From AC-32 sp963728765 (GTDB taxonomy: Bacteria > Actinomycetota > Thermoleophilia > Gaiellales > Gaiellaceae): DNA of 64,000 nt. Made by a program: the position numbers and the translations under genes. The notes under the pieces were generated by a model that was given only the letters and a program-made list of their open reading frames with translations, ran no database searches and was not told the origin of the DNA. The DNA is taken from assembly GCA_963728765.1 (NCBI GenBank), contig CAVSKX010000001.1:62001-126000 (forward strand). The letters are read 5' to 3'. Every line of letters starts with the position of its first letter. Positions within the stretch are counted from its first letter, which is position 1. Positions 51,917 through 59,316 of this stretch are shown piece by piece.

Positions 51917-53014
51917 TCAGTCGTTGCTCGTGCGTGAGTGTCGCGCTTCGAGAAGGTCAGCGTCGGCGCGGGCGATCAGTTCTTGGAGACTGTCGGCGGG
52001 CTCGGCCTCGGCAAGACCGAACGTGACAGAGTGCTCCGCGTCGGCCCCTGCCAGGGCTGTGGCGATCCTCTCGAGGCGTGCCCTGGCCTCGCCCGCGCTG
52101 AGGTTCGGCATTGCGCAAAGCAGCTCGTCGCCGCCGTAGCGCACGATCACGTCGTAGGGGCGGACATTCGCCCGAAGGGTCTCGCCTAGGAGCCGCAGCA
52201 GCGCGTCGCCCGCCAGATGACCCTGGCTGTCGTTGACCACCTTGAGGCCGTCGACGTCGACGAATGCCAGCACGAGGCCGGCGCCCGTACGGTGCGCACG
52301 CTCGAGCTCGCGCGACACTTCCTCGAGACCGAACCTGCGCGTGAAGGCGCCCGTCAGCTCGTCCGTCGTCGCGAGCTTCAAGCTGTCTGCAGATTTCGTG
52401 CGGTCCCAAAGCGCTTCGGCGCGTTCACCGGCTGCCTCTGCCCGGTCGGCTGCCGCTCGTGCCCGGTCGTCAGCTGCCTTGGCGCGATCGGCAGCCGCCC
52501 GAGCCCGGTCGCGTTCGGCCCGCAGAAGAATGTCCTCCCGACTCGCCTCCACGTCGTCCTGCAGATCGTGCAGACGAGCCAAAGCGTCACGACCCTCAGC
52601 GCCACGATCACGAAGCTCGGCAGCCCGATCACGATCCGCAGCCGTTCTTAGCCTCGCCATGGCACTCTCGGCGCGCACCGCCGACACGGCGTCGCGGTCC
52701 CGGCCCGACCGCTCCCGCGCCAGAGCGCTTCGTTGGTAGGTGATCGCGTCGCCGCCGGCCGCGAAATCATCGTCGGCAGCGTGCTGATCCTCATCCGCGC
52801 TTCGTTGATCGCGCTCACTCGCTGTCTGGTCGTGATCCGACCACGTCTGATCCTGATCGCTCGTCGTCTGGTCGCGATCACTCACCACCTGGTCGCGATC
52901 ACTCGCGGCGAGGTCACGCATCTGGTCAATCGCAGCGGTCGGGATCTCGGCGCCGCAGGACGCACACCTCGGAACTCCGGTCTCCTCGCCGCAGGCTGGG
53001 CACTTCACAGCCAT
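51917..53014 (-). CDS. GGDEF-domain protein with zinc ribbon and DRDQ heptad repeats
   Basis: A 365-residue protein. Order: zinc ribbon with two C-x2-C pairs (CPACGEETGVPRCASC, 5-20); heptad tract about 36-72 of type SDRDQVV-SDRDQTT-SDQDQTW; a long charged coiled coil rich in RDRAAADRA to about 205; then a diguanylate cyclase domain with RYGGDELL in the active site (GGDEL instead of GGDEF) and FVDVDGLKVVNDSQGH. Cyclic di-GMP synthesis is plausible because GGDEL is tolerated in some cyclases. ATG 53014 is used, with GGGGAAGG just upstream; ATG 53026 is possible. Confidence 0.82.
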   Translation of the reverse strand: MAVKCPACGEETGVPRCASCGAEIPTAAIDQMRDLAASDRDQVVSDRDQTTSDQDQTWSDHDQTASERDQRSADEDQHAADDDFAAGGDAITYQRSALARERSGRDRDAVSAVRAESAMARLRTAADRDRAAELRDRGAEGRDALARLHDLQDDVEASREDILLRAERDRARAAADRAKAADDRARAAADRAEAAGERAEALWDRTKSADSLKLATTDELTGAFTRRFGLEEVSRELERAHRTGAGLVLAFVDVDGLKVVNDSQGHLAGDALLRLLGETLRANVRPYDVIVRYGGDELLCAMPNLSAGEARARLERIATALAGADAEHSVTFGLAEAEPADSLQELIARADADLLEARHSRTSND

Positions 53015-53188
53015 CACCTTCCCCATCCCCGAGCGAGCGCTCGGTGAGGTACCGATGGTAGCCGCTTTAGCCGTCTGTCGGCCGCCTGTGGGATCAGTAC
53101 CCAGCTCGGCGGCCGCCAAGCGCCGCGATACATCGGTACACCGCCTCACCGGAGAGCGTGAGCCGTACCAGGTGCGCTGGCTGCTTGC

Positions 53189-54817
53189 CTACATCATTCC
53201 GCCCATGTCGCCCATGCCTCCGGCCATACCGGCTCCGGCCATCTCGGGTGGCTCGGCGACGACTGCCTCGGTCATGAGGATGTTCTTCGCGATCGACGCG
53301 GCGTTCTGCAACGCCGAGCGCGTGACCATCGTCGGATCGATGATCCCGGCCTTGATGAGGTCCTCTACTTCGTTCGTGTCGACGTTGAGGCCATGGCCCT
53401 TGGCGGCCGTACGGACCTTGTTCACGACCACCGAGCCCTCGAGGCCCGCGTTGTCGGCCAGCTGGCGGAGCGGCTCCTCGAGCGCGCGAACGATGATCTG
53501 CGCCCCCGTCCGCTCGTCCGGATCGACGAAGCCATCGAGCTTGATCGACTTCGCCGCGTTCAGGAGCGCGACGCCGCCGCCCGGCACGATGCCCTCTTCG
53601 AGGGCGGCACGGGTGGCCTGCAGCGCGTCCTCGACGCGGTGCTTCTTCTCCTTCATCTCCGTCTCGGTCGCAGCGCCGACCTTGACGACGGCCACGCCGC
53701 CCGCGAGCTTCGCCAGGCGCTCCTGGAGCTTCTCGCGGTCGAAGTCGGAGTCGGTGTTCTCGATCTCGGCCTTCAGCTGCTTGATGCGGGCCTTGATCCC
53801 GTCGGAGTCGCCGGCCCCGTCGATGATCGTGGTCGAGTCCTTGTCGATCACGACGCGGCGTGCACGGCCGAGCTGCGAGAGCTTCGTGTTCTCGAGCTTG
53901 AGGCCCATCTCCTCGGTGATCACCTCGGCGCCGGTGAGGATCGCGATGTCCTCGAGCATGCGCTTGCGGCGGTCACCGAAGCCCGGCGCCTTGACCGCGA
54001 CCGCGGTGAAGGTGCCGCGCAGCTTGTTGACGACGATGGTGGCGAGCGACTCGCCCTCGACGTCCTCGGAAACGATCAGCAGCGGCCTGCCCGCCTGGAT
54101 CACCTGCTCGAGCACCGGCAGGATGTCCTTGACCGCGCCGATCTTCTGGTTCGCGACCAGGATGTACGGGTCCTCGAGGACGGCCTCCATGCGCTCGGGG
54201 TCGGTGATCATGTACGGCGACAGGTAGCCCTTGTCGAACTGCATGCCCTCGGTGAACTCGAGCTCGAGGCCGAAGGTTTGGCCCTCCTCGACGTTGACGA
54301 CGCCGTCCTTGCCGACCTTGTCGATCGCGTCGGCGATCACGTCGCCGATCTCACGCTCGCGCGCCGAGATGGTGGCGACCCGGGCGATGTCCTCCTTGCC
54401 CGAGATCTCCTTCGACTGCTTCTTGAGGCTCTCGACGACCGACTCGACGGCGCCCTCGATGCCGCGCTTGAGACCCATCGGGTTCGCGCCGGCGGCGACG
54501 TTCTTCAGGCCCTCGCGGACGATGGCCTGGGCGAGCACGGTCGCGGTTGTCGTGCCGTCTCCGGCCACGTCGTTGGTCGCGGTCGCGACCTCGCGGACGA
54601 GCTGTGCGCCCTGGTTCTCGAAGACGTCCTCGACCTCGATCTCACGGGCGATGGTGACGCCGTCGTTCGTGATCGTCGGCGCGCCGAACTTCTTGTCGAG
54701 CACGACGTAGCGGCCCTTCGGGCCAAGGGTGACCTTGACCGCGTCGGCGAGGATGTTCACGCCCCGCTCGAGCGAGCGGCGCGCATCCTCGTTGAACTTC
54801 AGCTCCTTGTGAGGCAT
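53189..54817 (-). CDS. groEL: Chaperonin GroEL
   Basis: A complete 542-residue 60-kDa chaperonin: ATP-site LGPKGRYVVLDKKFG and VAGDGTTTATVLAQ, EGMQFDKGYLSPYMITD, and a C-terminal GMAGGMGDMGGMM tail. It folds proteins with GroES in the cytoplasm. It starts 26 bases after groES with AAGGAAGGA upstream. It sits inside the segment bounded by tRNA-Asp repeats, an unusual place for an essential chaperonin; it may be one of two or more groEL copies, as in many actinobacteria. Confidence 0.97.
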   Translation of the reverse strand: MPHKELKFNEDARRSLERGVNILADAVKVTLGPKGRYVVLDKKFGAPTITNDGVTIAREIEVEDVFENQGAQLVREVATATNDVAGDGTTTATVLAQAIVREGLKNVAAGANPMGLKRGIEGAVESVVESLKKQSKEISGKEDIARVATISAREREIGDVIADAIDKVGKDGVVNVEEGQTFGLELEFTEGMQFDKGYLSPYMITDPERMEAVLEDPYILVANQKIGAVKDILPVLEQVIQAGRPLLIVSEDVEGESLATIVVNKLRGTFTAVAVKAPGFGDRRKRMLEDIAILTGAEVITEEMGLKLENTKLSQLGRARRVVIDKDSTTIIDGAGDSDGIKARIKQLKAEIENTDSDFDREKLQERLAKLAGGVAVVKVGAATETEMKEKKHRVEDALQATRAALEEGIVPGGGVALLNAAKSIKLDGFVDPDERTGAQIIVRALEEPLRQLADNAGLEGSVVVNKVRTAAKGHGLNVDTNEVEDLIKAGIIDPTMVTRSALQNAASIAKNILMTEAVVAEPPEMAGAGMAGGMGDMGGMM

Positions 54818-54843
54818 GTCGGCGTTCCTTCCTTGTGTTGTGA

Positions 54844-55185
54844 CTAGGCGGTCGCGCGGGCCCGCTCGCGCTTGCCCTTGCCCTTGGTGGTGGCGGATGT
54901 GACCTTCGCGAGCACGTCGGACTCGCGCAGGATCAGCACCTCGTCGGTCCCGAGCTTGATCTCGGTGCCGCCGTACTTGGAGAAGATGATCTCGTCGCCC
55001 TCGGCGACCTCCATCGGGTTGATCTCGCCCTTGTCGTTCCGACCGCCCGGGCCGATCGCTAGGACACGGCCGCGTTGAGGCTTCTCCCTCGCGGTATCCG
55101 GAAGGACGATCCCACTTCCTGTTGTCTCCTCCTCCTCGAGCACCTCGACGATCAGACGATCACCGAGCGGCTGCAGATTCATCAT
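54844..55185 (-). CDS. groES: Co-chaperonin GroES
   Basis: A 113-residue GroES: LQPLGDRLIVEVLEEEETTGSGIVLPDTA (mobile loop included) and DEIIFSKYGGTEIKLG. The usual protein ends near residue 97; here a basic tail, TTKGKGKRERARATA, follows. ATG 55185 overlaps the stop of the small gene upstream (ATGA); ATG 55182 is also usable, with GGGAG seven bases away. I see no CIRCE element. Confidence 0.93.
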   Translation of the reverse strand: MMNLQPLGDRLIVEVLEEEETTGSGIVLPDTAREKPQRGRVLAIGPGGRNDKGEINPMEVAEGDEIIFSKYGGTEIKLGTDEVLILRESDVLAKVTSATTKGKGKRERARATA

Positions 55186-55475
55186 GTGGCTCCCAACTCT
55201 CTGACTTGCGGCGGCGAACCTGTCAAACCCGGTCCACCCGATGCACTCAGGTCTTTCGTGTAAGTCGGAGAGGAAGTTCGGAGCCTCGGCGGCTTCAACG
55301 ACTCCCAGCCCCTTGGCGGCGCGTTGGGTTCGTACACGTCGCCCCCCTCGCTGTAGCCTGGCCCAGGCGTTCCTGCGAAGCTGAGCCCCTCTTCCTCGGC
55401 CACCTGTTGCGCCGACCGCATCGCTGGCCGTGCCGACTCGACCGGCTCCTCCGTCATGACCGTAGTAACCGTCAT
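55182..55475 (-). CDS. Small protein coupled to groES
   Basis: A 97-residue frame, MTVTTVMTEEPVESARPAM..., rich in Pro, Ser and Thr and without a recognised domain. GGAG lies seven bases before its ATG, its start overlaps the stop of the gene upstream (ATGA) and its stop overlaps the groES start (ATGA). Third-position GC is high in the first two thirds, weaker later, where it runs through copy 1 of the 37-bp repeat (55263-55299). The coupling favours a real gene. Confidence 0.45.
   Translation of the reverse strand: MTVTTVMTEEPVESARPAMRSAQQVAEEEGLSFAGTPGPGYSEGGDVYEPNAPPRGWESLKPPRLRTSSPTYTKDLSASGGPGLTGSPPQVRELGAT
55263..55299 (-). repeat. 37-bp element, copy 1
   Basis: Plus-strand reading begins AGTCGGAGAGGAAG and ends GCCTCGGCGGCTTCAAC. 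The element is about 80 bases upstream of groES. It matches copies at 56095 and 57417. Read on the transcribed minus strand it holds a pyrimidine run (CTTCCTCTCC) partly complementary to ribosome binding sites. Confidence 0.65.
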
Positions 55476-55822
55476 CTGGTCGCTCCGACCCTGCTCAAGG
55501 ATTCTCGCCTGACCCTGGGAGCGCCACCCACTGTGGTGAGGAGGGGTTCGTCGAGCCCGATCGCCCGCCTGCTCCTCGGGGGCCTCCTCTCGCGGCGTCG
55601 ACCGTGCTGGTACTCGTGGTAGGCGCTTATCGCTTCTAGGTCGTGTCGACGGCGCTTGGGGAAGTAGAGCCTGGAGAAGGCAACCCAATCAAGCCCGTCC
55701 GGGACAGCCTCGAGGCCCACCGCAGCCGCTGCTCCCCAATCGGAGGTGAGGCGAAGACGCGGCTTCGGCCAGCGCGAATCGAAGCGCCCATGCTTCCGCG
55801 ACGCTTCGATTCTGCTCGTCAT
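55472..55822 (-). CDS. Small hypothetical protein in the groES operon
   Basis: A 116-residue frame. The middle, DGLDWVAFSRLYFPKRRRHDLEAISAYHEYQ, looks like a conserved short actinobacterial family (W-x2-F-x3-FP-x3-RRHD-x-EA). Its stop overlaps the next start by ATGA. The last 45 residues are Arg/Pro-rich and less convincing, so a late frame change cannot be excluded. Function unknown. Confidence 0.5.
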   Translation of the reverse strand: MTSRIEASRKHGRFDSRWPKPRLRLTSDWGAAAAVGLEAVPDGLDWVAFSRLYFPKRRRHDLEAISAYHEYQHGRRRERRPPRSRRAIGLDEPLLTTVGGAPRVRRESLSRVGATR

Positions 55823-55859
55823 GATCGCGCCCGCTGGAGAGGCCGAGGCCTGGACCTGC

Positions 55860-56030
55860 TCACGCCTTGGCCCTGCCCCGGATTCCGAGTCGTCCCTTCC
55901 AAGTGCTCCAGCTGCCGTTGCTCGGCTTGGTCCGCCGAGTCAGCGGCGCGCCGACTTTGCTTGTCAGTTCCCGTTGGGCGCGTTGATCGGCAACGCCCTG
56001 ACCCTCGCGGGGTTCCGTGGCTTGGCTCAT
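55860..56030 (-). CDS. Possible short peptide gene at the head of the groES operon
   Basis: A 56-residue frame, MSQATEPREGQGVADQRAQR..., with an excellent ribosome binding site (AAGGAG five bases before ATG 56030). No family recognised; moderately high third-position GC. It starts 67 bases downstream of copy 2 of the 37-bp repeat. A competing frame on the same strand (55819-56157) has no good start signal. Confidence 0.35.
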   Translation of the reverse strand: MSQATEPREGQGVADQRAQRELTSKVGAPLTRRTKPSNGSWSTWKGRLGIRGRAKA

Positions 56031-56517
56031 CACTGCTCCTTCTCGATCGGGCAAGAGAACCGGACGGGTCTCTCGGCACCAGGCCCGGTGTGGTAGTCGG
56101 AGAGAAGGTTCGGAGCCTCCGCGGCTTCCGCGCTAGGTCTACGCGCTCAGGCAGCATACCTCAAATTTGTGCTGACAGTTACAAGTTCTTAATGGCGCGT
56201 TCTCGCACACGGGTCGCGCTCAGCGTTCTAGGCGTTCGGCTCGCCGCCCGGCCGCCACAAAGAGGCTGGCCCTGCAACTCGAACTCTGTTCGCCTAAGCT
56301 CAGCGCCTCGCGCGCCAACGCGCGTTGGTGGCCTTCGGGCTTTCGGCCGGGATTCTGGCCGCAGGGCCAGTTCAACCAGTCTACTCCTCTCACCCGCCTC
56401 CCGCGCTTCGCTCACAGCGTTCTGCCAAACCAGGTTCGAGGACTTCGCCTGAGCAGGTTGGAGACCTCACCAAGGCCAAACGGTTTCGCCAGTGTCGGCG
56501 AGTTCAGACTTGCGACA
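56031..56517. other. Leader and intergenic stretch in the island
   Basis: No convincing gene. It holds copy 2 of the 37-bp element and an AT-rich patch (56159-56195) that is the best promoter region of the island for the minus-strand groES operon. Base composition is less GC-rich than in the flanking genes. Confidence 0.4.
56095..56131 (-). repeat. 37-bp element, copy 2
   Basis: Same element (AGTCGGAGAGAAGG ... GCCTCCGCGGCTTCCGC), 67 bases upstream of the ATG at 56030 and just downstream of the only AT-rich patch here, where TATGCT (56158-56153 on the minus strand) might be a -10 hexamer. Confidence 0.65.
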
Positions 56518-56712
56518 TCAAGCGTGGGCGGGCGGGCGTGGATCGCTCAGGCCGAGTAGTTCAAGGGGAACGGCGAGCTCTCTGGGTTCGCCCGGTACTA
56601 ACCCTTCGCCGGCCCTCTGGTACACGAGCACCGGGAGACAGAGGACGGCGTTGTCTCCGAGCTCGATCTGCTTCAGTTCGGTTCCGCTAGGAGCGATGGC
56701 AGTGACGAGCAT
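56518..56712 (-). CDS. Small hypothetical protein
   Basis: A 64-residue frame starting MLVTAIAPSGTELKQIELGD, with a perfect AGGAGG five bases before ATG 56712. Predicted strands at the start and leucine-rich end (AVPLELLGLSD). No family recognised; the ribosome binding site is the main support. Confidence 0.5.
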   Translation of the reverse strand: MLVTAIAPSGTELKQIELGDNAVLCLPVLVYQRAGEGLVPGEPRELAVPLELLGLSDPRPPAHA

Positions 56713-57027
56713 GGCGGCCTCCTCGGCGTTGCACACAAGAACGGGCGAGGTATCCCACGAGCCGCCCTTGCATGCAAGTAGCGTCGAAGAGGACCCGGCT
56801 GGCGCAGGGAGATCGAACTCGCGAACCCCCGCCGTCTTCGCCCGATCGCTTCCTCCGACGCGATCCGTTTCGATTCACGAATACGCAGCCTGACGGATGC
56901 ATTAACGCAGCCCACACGGCGCAGCTGGGAGAAAATCGTCGGGGCGACGTTCTCGTCCGGGACAGACCGCGCAGAGAGGGGCCCGGCGGCGCCGGGCCCC
57001 TCTCGATGACGCGTGAGTACCGTCGGG
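56713..57027. other. Intergenic stretch with a strong hairpin
   Basis: No supported gene. The only structure is the 14-bp stem at 56974-57004 behind the monooxygenase-like gene. Confidence 0.45.
56974..57004 (-). terminator. Hairpin terminator of the monooxygenase-like gene
   Basis: Two 14-base arms (56974-56987 GAGAGGGGCCCGGC, 56991-57004) pair perfectly around GGC. It begins 23 bases after the gene's stop on the minus strand. There is no T-run, as is common for terminators in GC-rich actinobacteria. Confidence 0.65.
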
Positions 57028-57342
57028 CTAAACGAGGGCGGGGACGCCGTCGCTGTGCGCAACGACCTTGCCGCTCGTAATCTTGGGCGCGTTCGGAATC
57101 ACCGTGCTGAAGTTCTCGTCGCTGATCCACTTCGTGACGAGGGTCTTGGACTCGTCGGCCTGATCGGAGGTCTCGAAGAGACCAAACGAGCTCAGGACGC
57201 CGTTGCCCGCCTCGATCAGGTAGTAGCCGGAGAAACCGGGGAGCTCGCGAAGCTGCGGGACGAGGGTCTTGTTGACCTTGCCGACGACCTCACTCATGCG
57301 GGTCGTGTCGACACCTTCGTAACGACGAATGGTGGCATGCAT
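57028..57342 (-). CDS. Antibiotic biosynthesis monooxygenase-like (dimeric alpha/beta barrel) protein
   Basis: A 104-residue protein: MHATIRRYEGVDTTRMSEVV, then LRELPGFSGYYLIEAGNGVLSSFGLFETSDQADES, the strand-helix pattern of ABM-type ferredoxin-like folds. Members are small oxygenases or structural homologues without known activity. AGAAGGAG precedes the ATG. Copy 3 of the 37-bp element is in its leader. Confidence 0.72.
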   Translation of the reverse strand: MHATIRRYEGVDTTRMSEVVGKVNKTLVPQLRELPGFSGYYLIEAGNGVLSSFGLFETSDQADESKTLVTKWISDENFSTVIPNAPKITSGKVVAHSDGVPALV

Positions 57343-57781
57343 GTGATGCTCCTTCTGTGGTCTTACAGGGCAGAGCGCTCGAATGGGCGCACTGCGGCGG
57401 TCAGGCCAGGGGTCACAGTCGGAGAGGAGGTGCTAGAGCCTCGACGGCTTCAACAGCAAGAGCCAACGCGCTGATCACACCATAGCTGCGATCCTGCCGC
57501 ACCGTCGGATTCGCGGCGCGCTTGCTCGGCGTCGGTTCCAGCGTTCCGCGGGACGAAAACCGGAGAGGTAACGAGTTCTCGCCCTCGCTCGAGATCAAGC
57601 CGGACCGATGCTGCGTCGTACTACGCCCCCACACTCAGCGCAAACCCAGTCAGAGCCAGCCGGCGCCCTCAACCGCAGGCGCAGCAAAGAACGTCGTAGC
57701 CCTCGACGCTCAGCCGCAGCAGCGCCGATGGCGGCGTCGGCGTGAGGTGGCATGCTGCCCGTGGCTCGCTGAAGGCAGCGC
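57343..57781. other. Divergent intergenic stretch
   Basis: Contains copy 3 of the 37-bp element (57417-57454) and, on the minus strand near 57590-57700, two frames that together look like a degraded zinc ribbon (YDVLCCACG and WVCAECGGVV). No intact gene. Confidence 0.4.
57417..57454 (-). repeat. 37-bp element, copy 3
   Basis: Same element with one extra base (AGTCGGAGAGGAGGTG ... GCCTCGACGGCTTCAAC), 75 bases upstream of the monooxygenase-like gene at 57342. On the transcribed strand it contains ACCTCCT, a perfect complement of a ribosome binding site. Confidence 0.65.
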
Positions 57782-58843
57782 ATGAGGCAAACCCCAACGC
57801 TGGATATCCAGCCGGAGCGGGATCCGCTGACGACGATCGCAGTCTCGGCTGCACCGGTAGTGCTCGAGGGCCGCTATCGGCTGCTGATGCGAGCGCTCTG
57901 GCAGCTCCGCCACTCGCGGAGGACGCGCTGGGGAGTGGGTCTGGGGTCGGCTGCCCTCATGCTCCTCCTCGCCTTCCTGGCTGTCCGTCATTTTGCGACC
58001 ACTTCGTGGCCGCTCTCACGTGGCGAGCCAGGCTTGCTCGTCGCAGCCGGGCTGCTGCTTCTCCTTGCCCAGGCCCTCAAGGCACTCGGGTGGGCACGGC
58101 TGTTTACGAACCGCGAGCGGCCCTCTCCGCTCGCGCTCGTCGCTGGTAACGGCAGCGCGGCGCTGATCGGTGTCGTCCTTCCCGGCCGCTTCGACGATGC
58201 GATGCGGATCGCGGTCGTGCGCCGCTACCCAGGTTGTCCGGCCGGCCTGCGAGCAATCGGCCTCTCGCTTGTCATCCTCGGGCTGATCGACAGCGCCGCA
58301 CTGACGCCGCTCGCCGCCGTCGCCGTCGCCTTTCCGGGGGCCGGGGTCGCTGCGCGTGCCGCGCTCGCGGTCGTGGCCGGAGCGGGGATCGCAGCCGCCG
58401 CGGTGATCGTGGCCCTGCCACGCCTCGCCGGAGGCGAACGCGCCCTGCGCTTCCGGCTCGGCCGCTGGTTGAGCCCGCGCACGACCTCGCTGTCCAGCGC
58501 GGCGCAGGCGTGGGGGTTCGTCTTCGGCTGCTGGCTCGTCCGCGGGGTGGCCTGCTTCATCATGCTCGGCACGCTCGGACTGGGTTACTCGTTCCCACTC
58601 GCGCTGCTGTTTCTCTGCGCCGGTGCCTCGGCCGCGGCGCTGCCGGTCGGGCCAGCGGGCGCAGCCACTCAGGCAGCCGCCGGAACCGCCGCGCTCGCCG
58701 CCGCGGGTGTCGGGACATCGCAGGCGCTTGCGGCCTCCGTATCCGTGGGCGCCCTGGGAGTCTTCTCCGGAGCAGCCGTCCTGCTCTTCGCCGTTGCGTG
58801 GCGCAGCGGAGGGTTGCTGCGGCCCGCTCGGACCGAAGCCTGA
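57782..58843 (+). CDS. UPF0104-like multi-pass membrane protein
   Basis: A 353-residue protein with about eight membrane helices, weakly similar in layout to lysylphosphatidylglycerol synthase/UPF0104 proteins (LVAGNGSAALIGVVLPGRFDDAMRIAVVRR; late LPVGPAGAATQAAAG). The family's TPGGIG motif is replaced by GPAGAA. Lipid flipping is a guess from the family. It is the last gene before the second tRNA fragment. Confidence 0.65.
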   Translation: MRQTPTLDIQPERDPLTTIAVSAAPVVLEGRYRLLMRALWQLRHSRRTRWGVGLGSAALMLLLAFLAVRHFATTSWPLSRGEPGLLVAAGLLLLLAQALKALGWARLFTNRERPSPLALVAGNGSAALIGVVLPGRFDDAMRIAVVRRYPGCPAGLRAIGLSLVILGLIDSAALTPLAAVAVAFPGAGVAARAALAVVAGAGIAAAAVIVALPRLAGGERALRFRLGRWLSPRTTSLSSAAQAWGFVFGCWLVRGVACFIMLGTLGLGYSFPLALLFLCAGASAAALPVGPAGAATQAAAGTAALAAAGVGTSQALAASVSVGALGVFSGAAVLLFAVAWRSGGLLRPARTEA

Positions 58844-59316
58844 AGGAGACGCCTCAGAGGTGGTTGATCGCGGCGAGGCCGAGCGCGAGGCTCGGCGCGA
58901 GGGCAGCCCATAACGAAGCGCGGCTCGGGTGGCGTAGCCCTCGTCCTCGAGAGTCGAAGTGGAGCCGAGTCCCGTGGCCCACTCGTGGCCCAAACGCCCG
59001 TGAAAGAACCTACGCAACCATGCGGAACCGGCCTGAGCCAGGGCGCAAAAAGGCCTGCAAATGACATAGATGGCGGCGGCTCGAGTTTGGACGTCGTAGC
59101 ATCCGAAGCGGCCTGTCACGCCAGAGGTCGCGGGTTCGAGTCCCGTCGCTCCCGTCTTTCGAAGCGCCTGCAAAAAAGCAGGTTTTGTTGTCTGCCGAGA
59201 CGTGATTCCCTCAGTCTCGTGGCCCGTTCGTGGCCCACTGTCTGGGAGAGAAAACACCTGCAAACAAGGCTTTTCCATGCTTGAGGTTGTGTCCGGTCGC
59301 ACGCGCTAATCAGGTC
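58844..59316. other. Junction between the two integrated segments
   Basis: No gene. It holds the second tRNA-Asp fragment (59110-59154), two 19-base motifs GTGGCCC[A/G][C/T]TCGTGGCCCA on either side (58974-58992 and 59219-59237), and a hairpin CCTGC-AAAAAA-GCAGG followed by TTTTGTTG (59167-59190) that resembles a tRNA terminator. Confidence 0.6.
59110..59154 (+). repeat. Attachment-site repeat, copy 2 (tRNA-Asp 3' fragment)
   Basis: Forty-five bases matching tRNA-Asp from the anticodon stem to the discriminator base with one change (A at 59123 for G). No 5' half is present, so it is not a functional tRNA. It separates the two segments. Confidence 0.85.

Noticed and set aside
55186..55300. 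CIRCE or HAIR heat-shock operator upstream of groES
   Set aside because: Only a lone GAGTGC half-site (55243-55248, minus strand) is present; no inverted partner at the nine-base spacing, and no CTTGAGT-type HspR repeat.
55819..56157. Minus-strand frame of 112 residues whose stop overlaps the next ATG
   Set aside because: Ser/Arg-rich composition without domain features and a start lacking a usable ribosome binding site; the frame starting at 56030 fits better.
58016..59302. Minus-strand frame reading GATGLEPATSGVTGR
   Set aside because: This peptide is the translation of antisense tRNA sequence (here the second tRNA-Asp fragment) and is a known annotation artefact.
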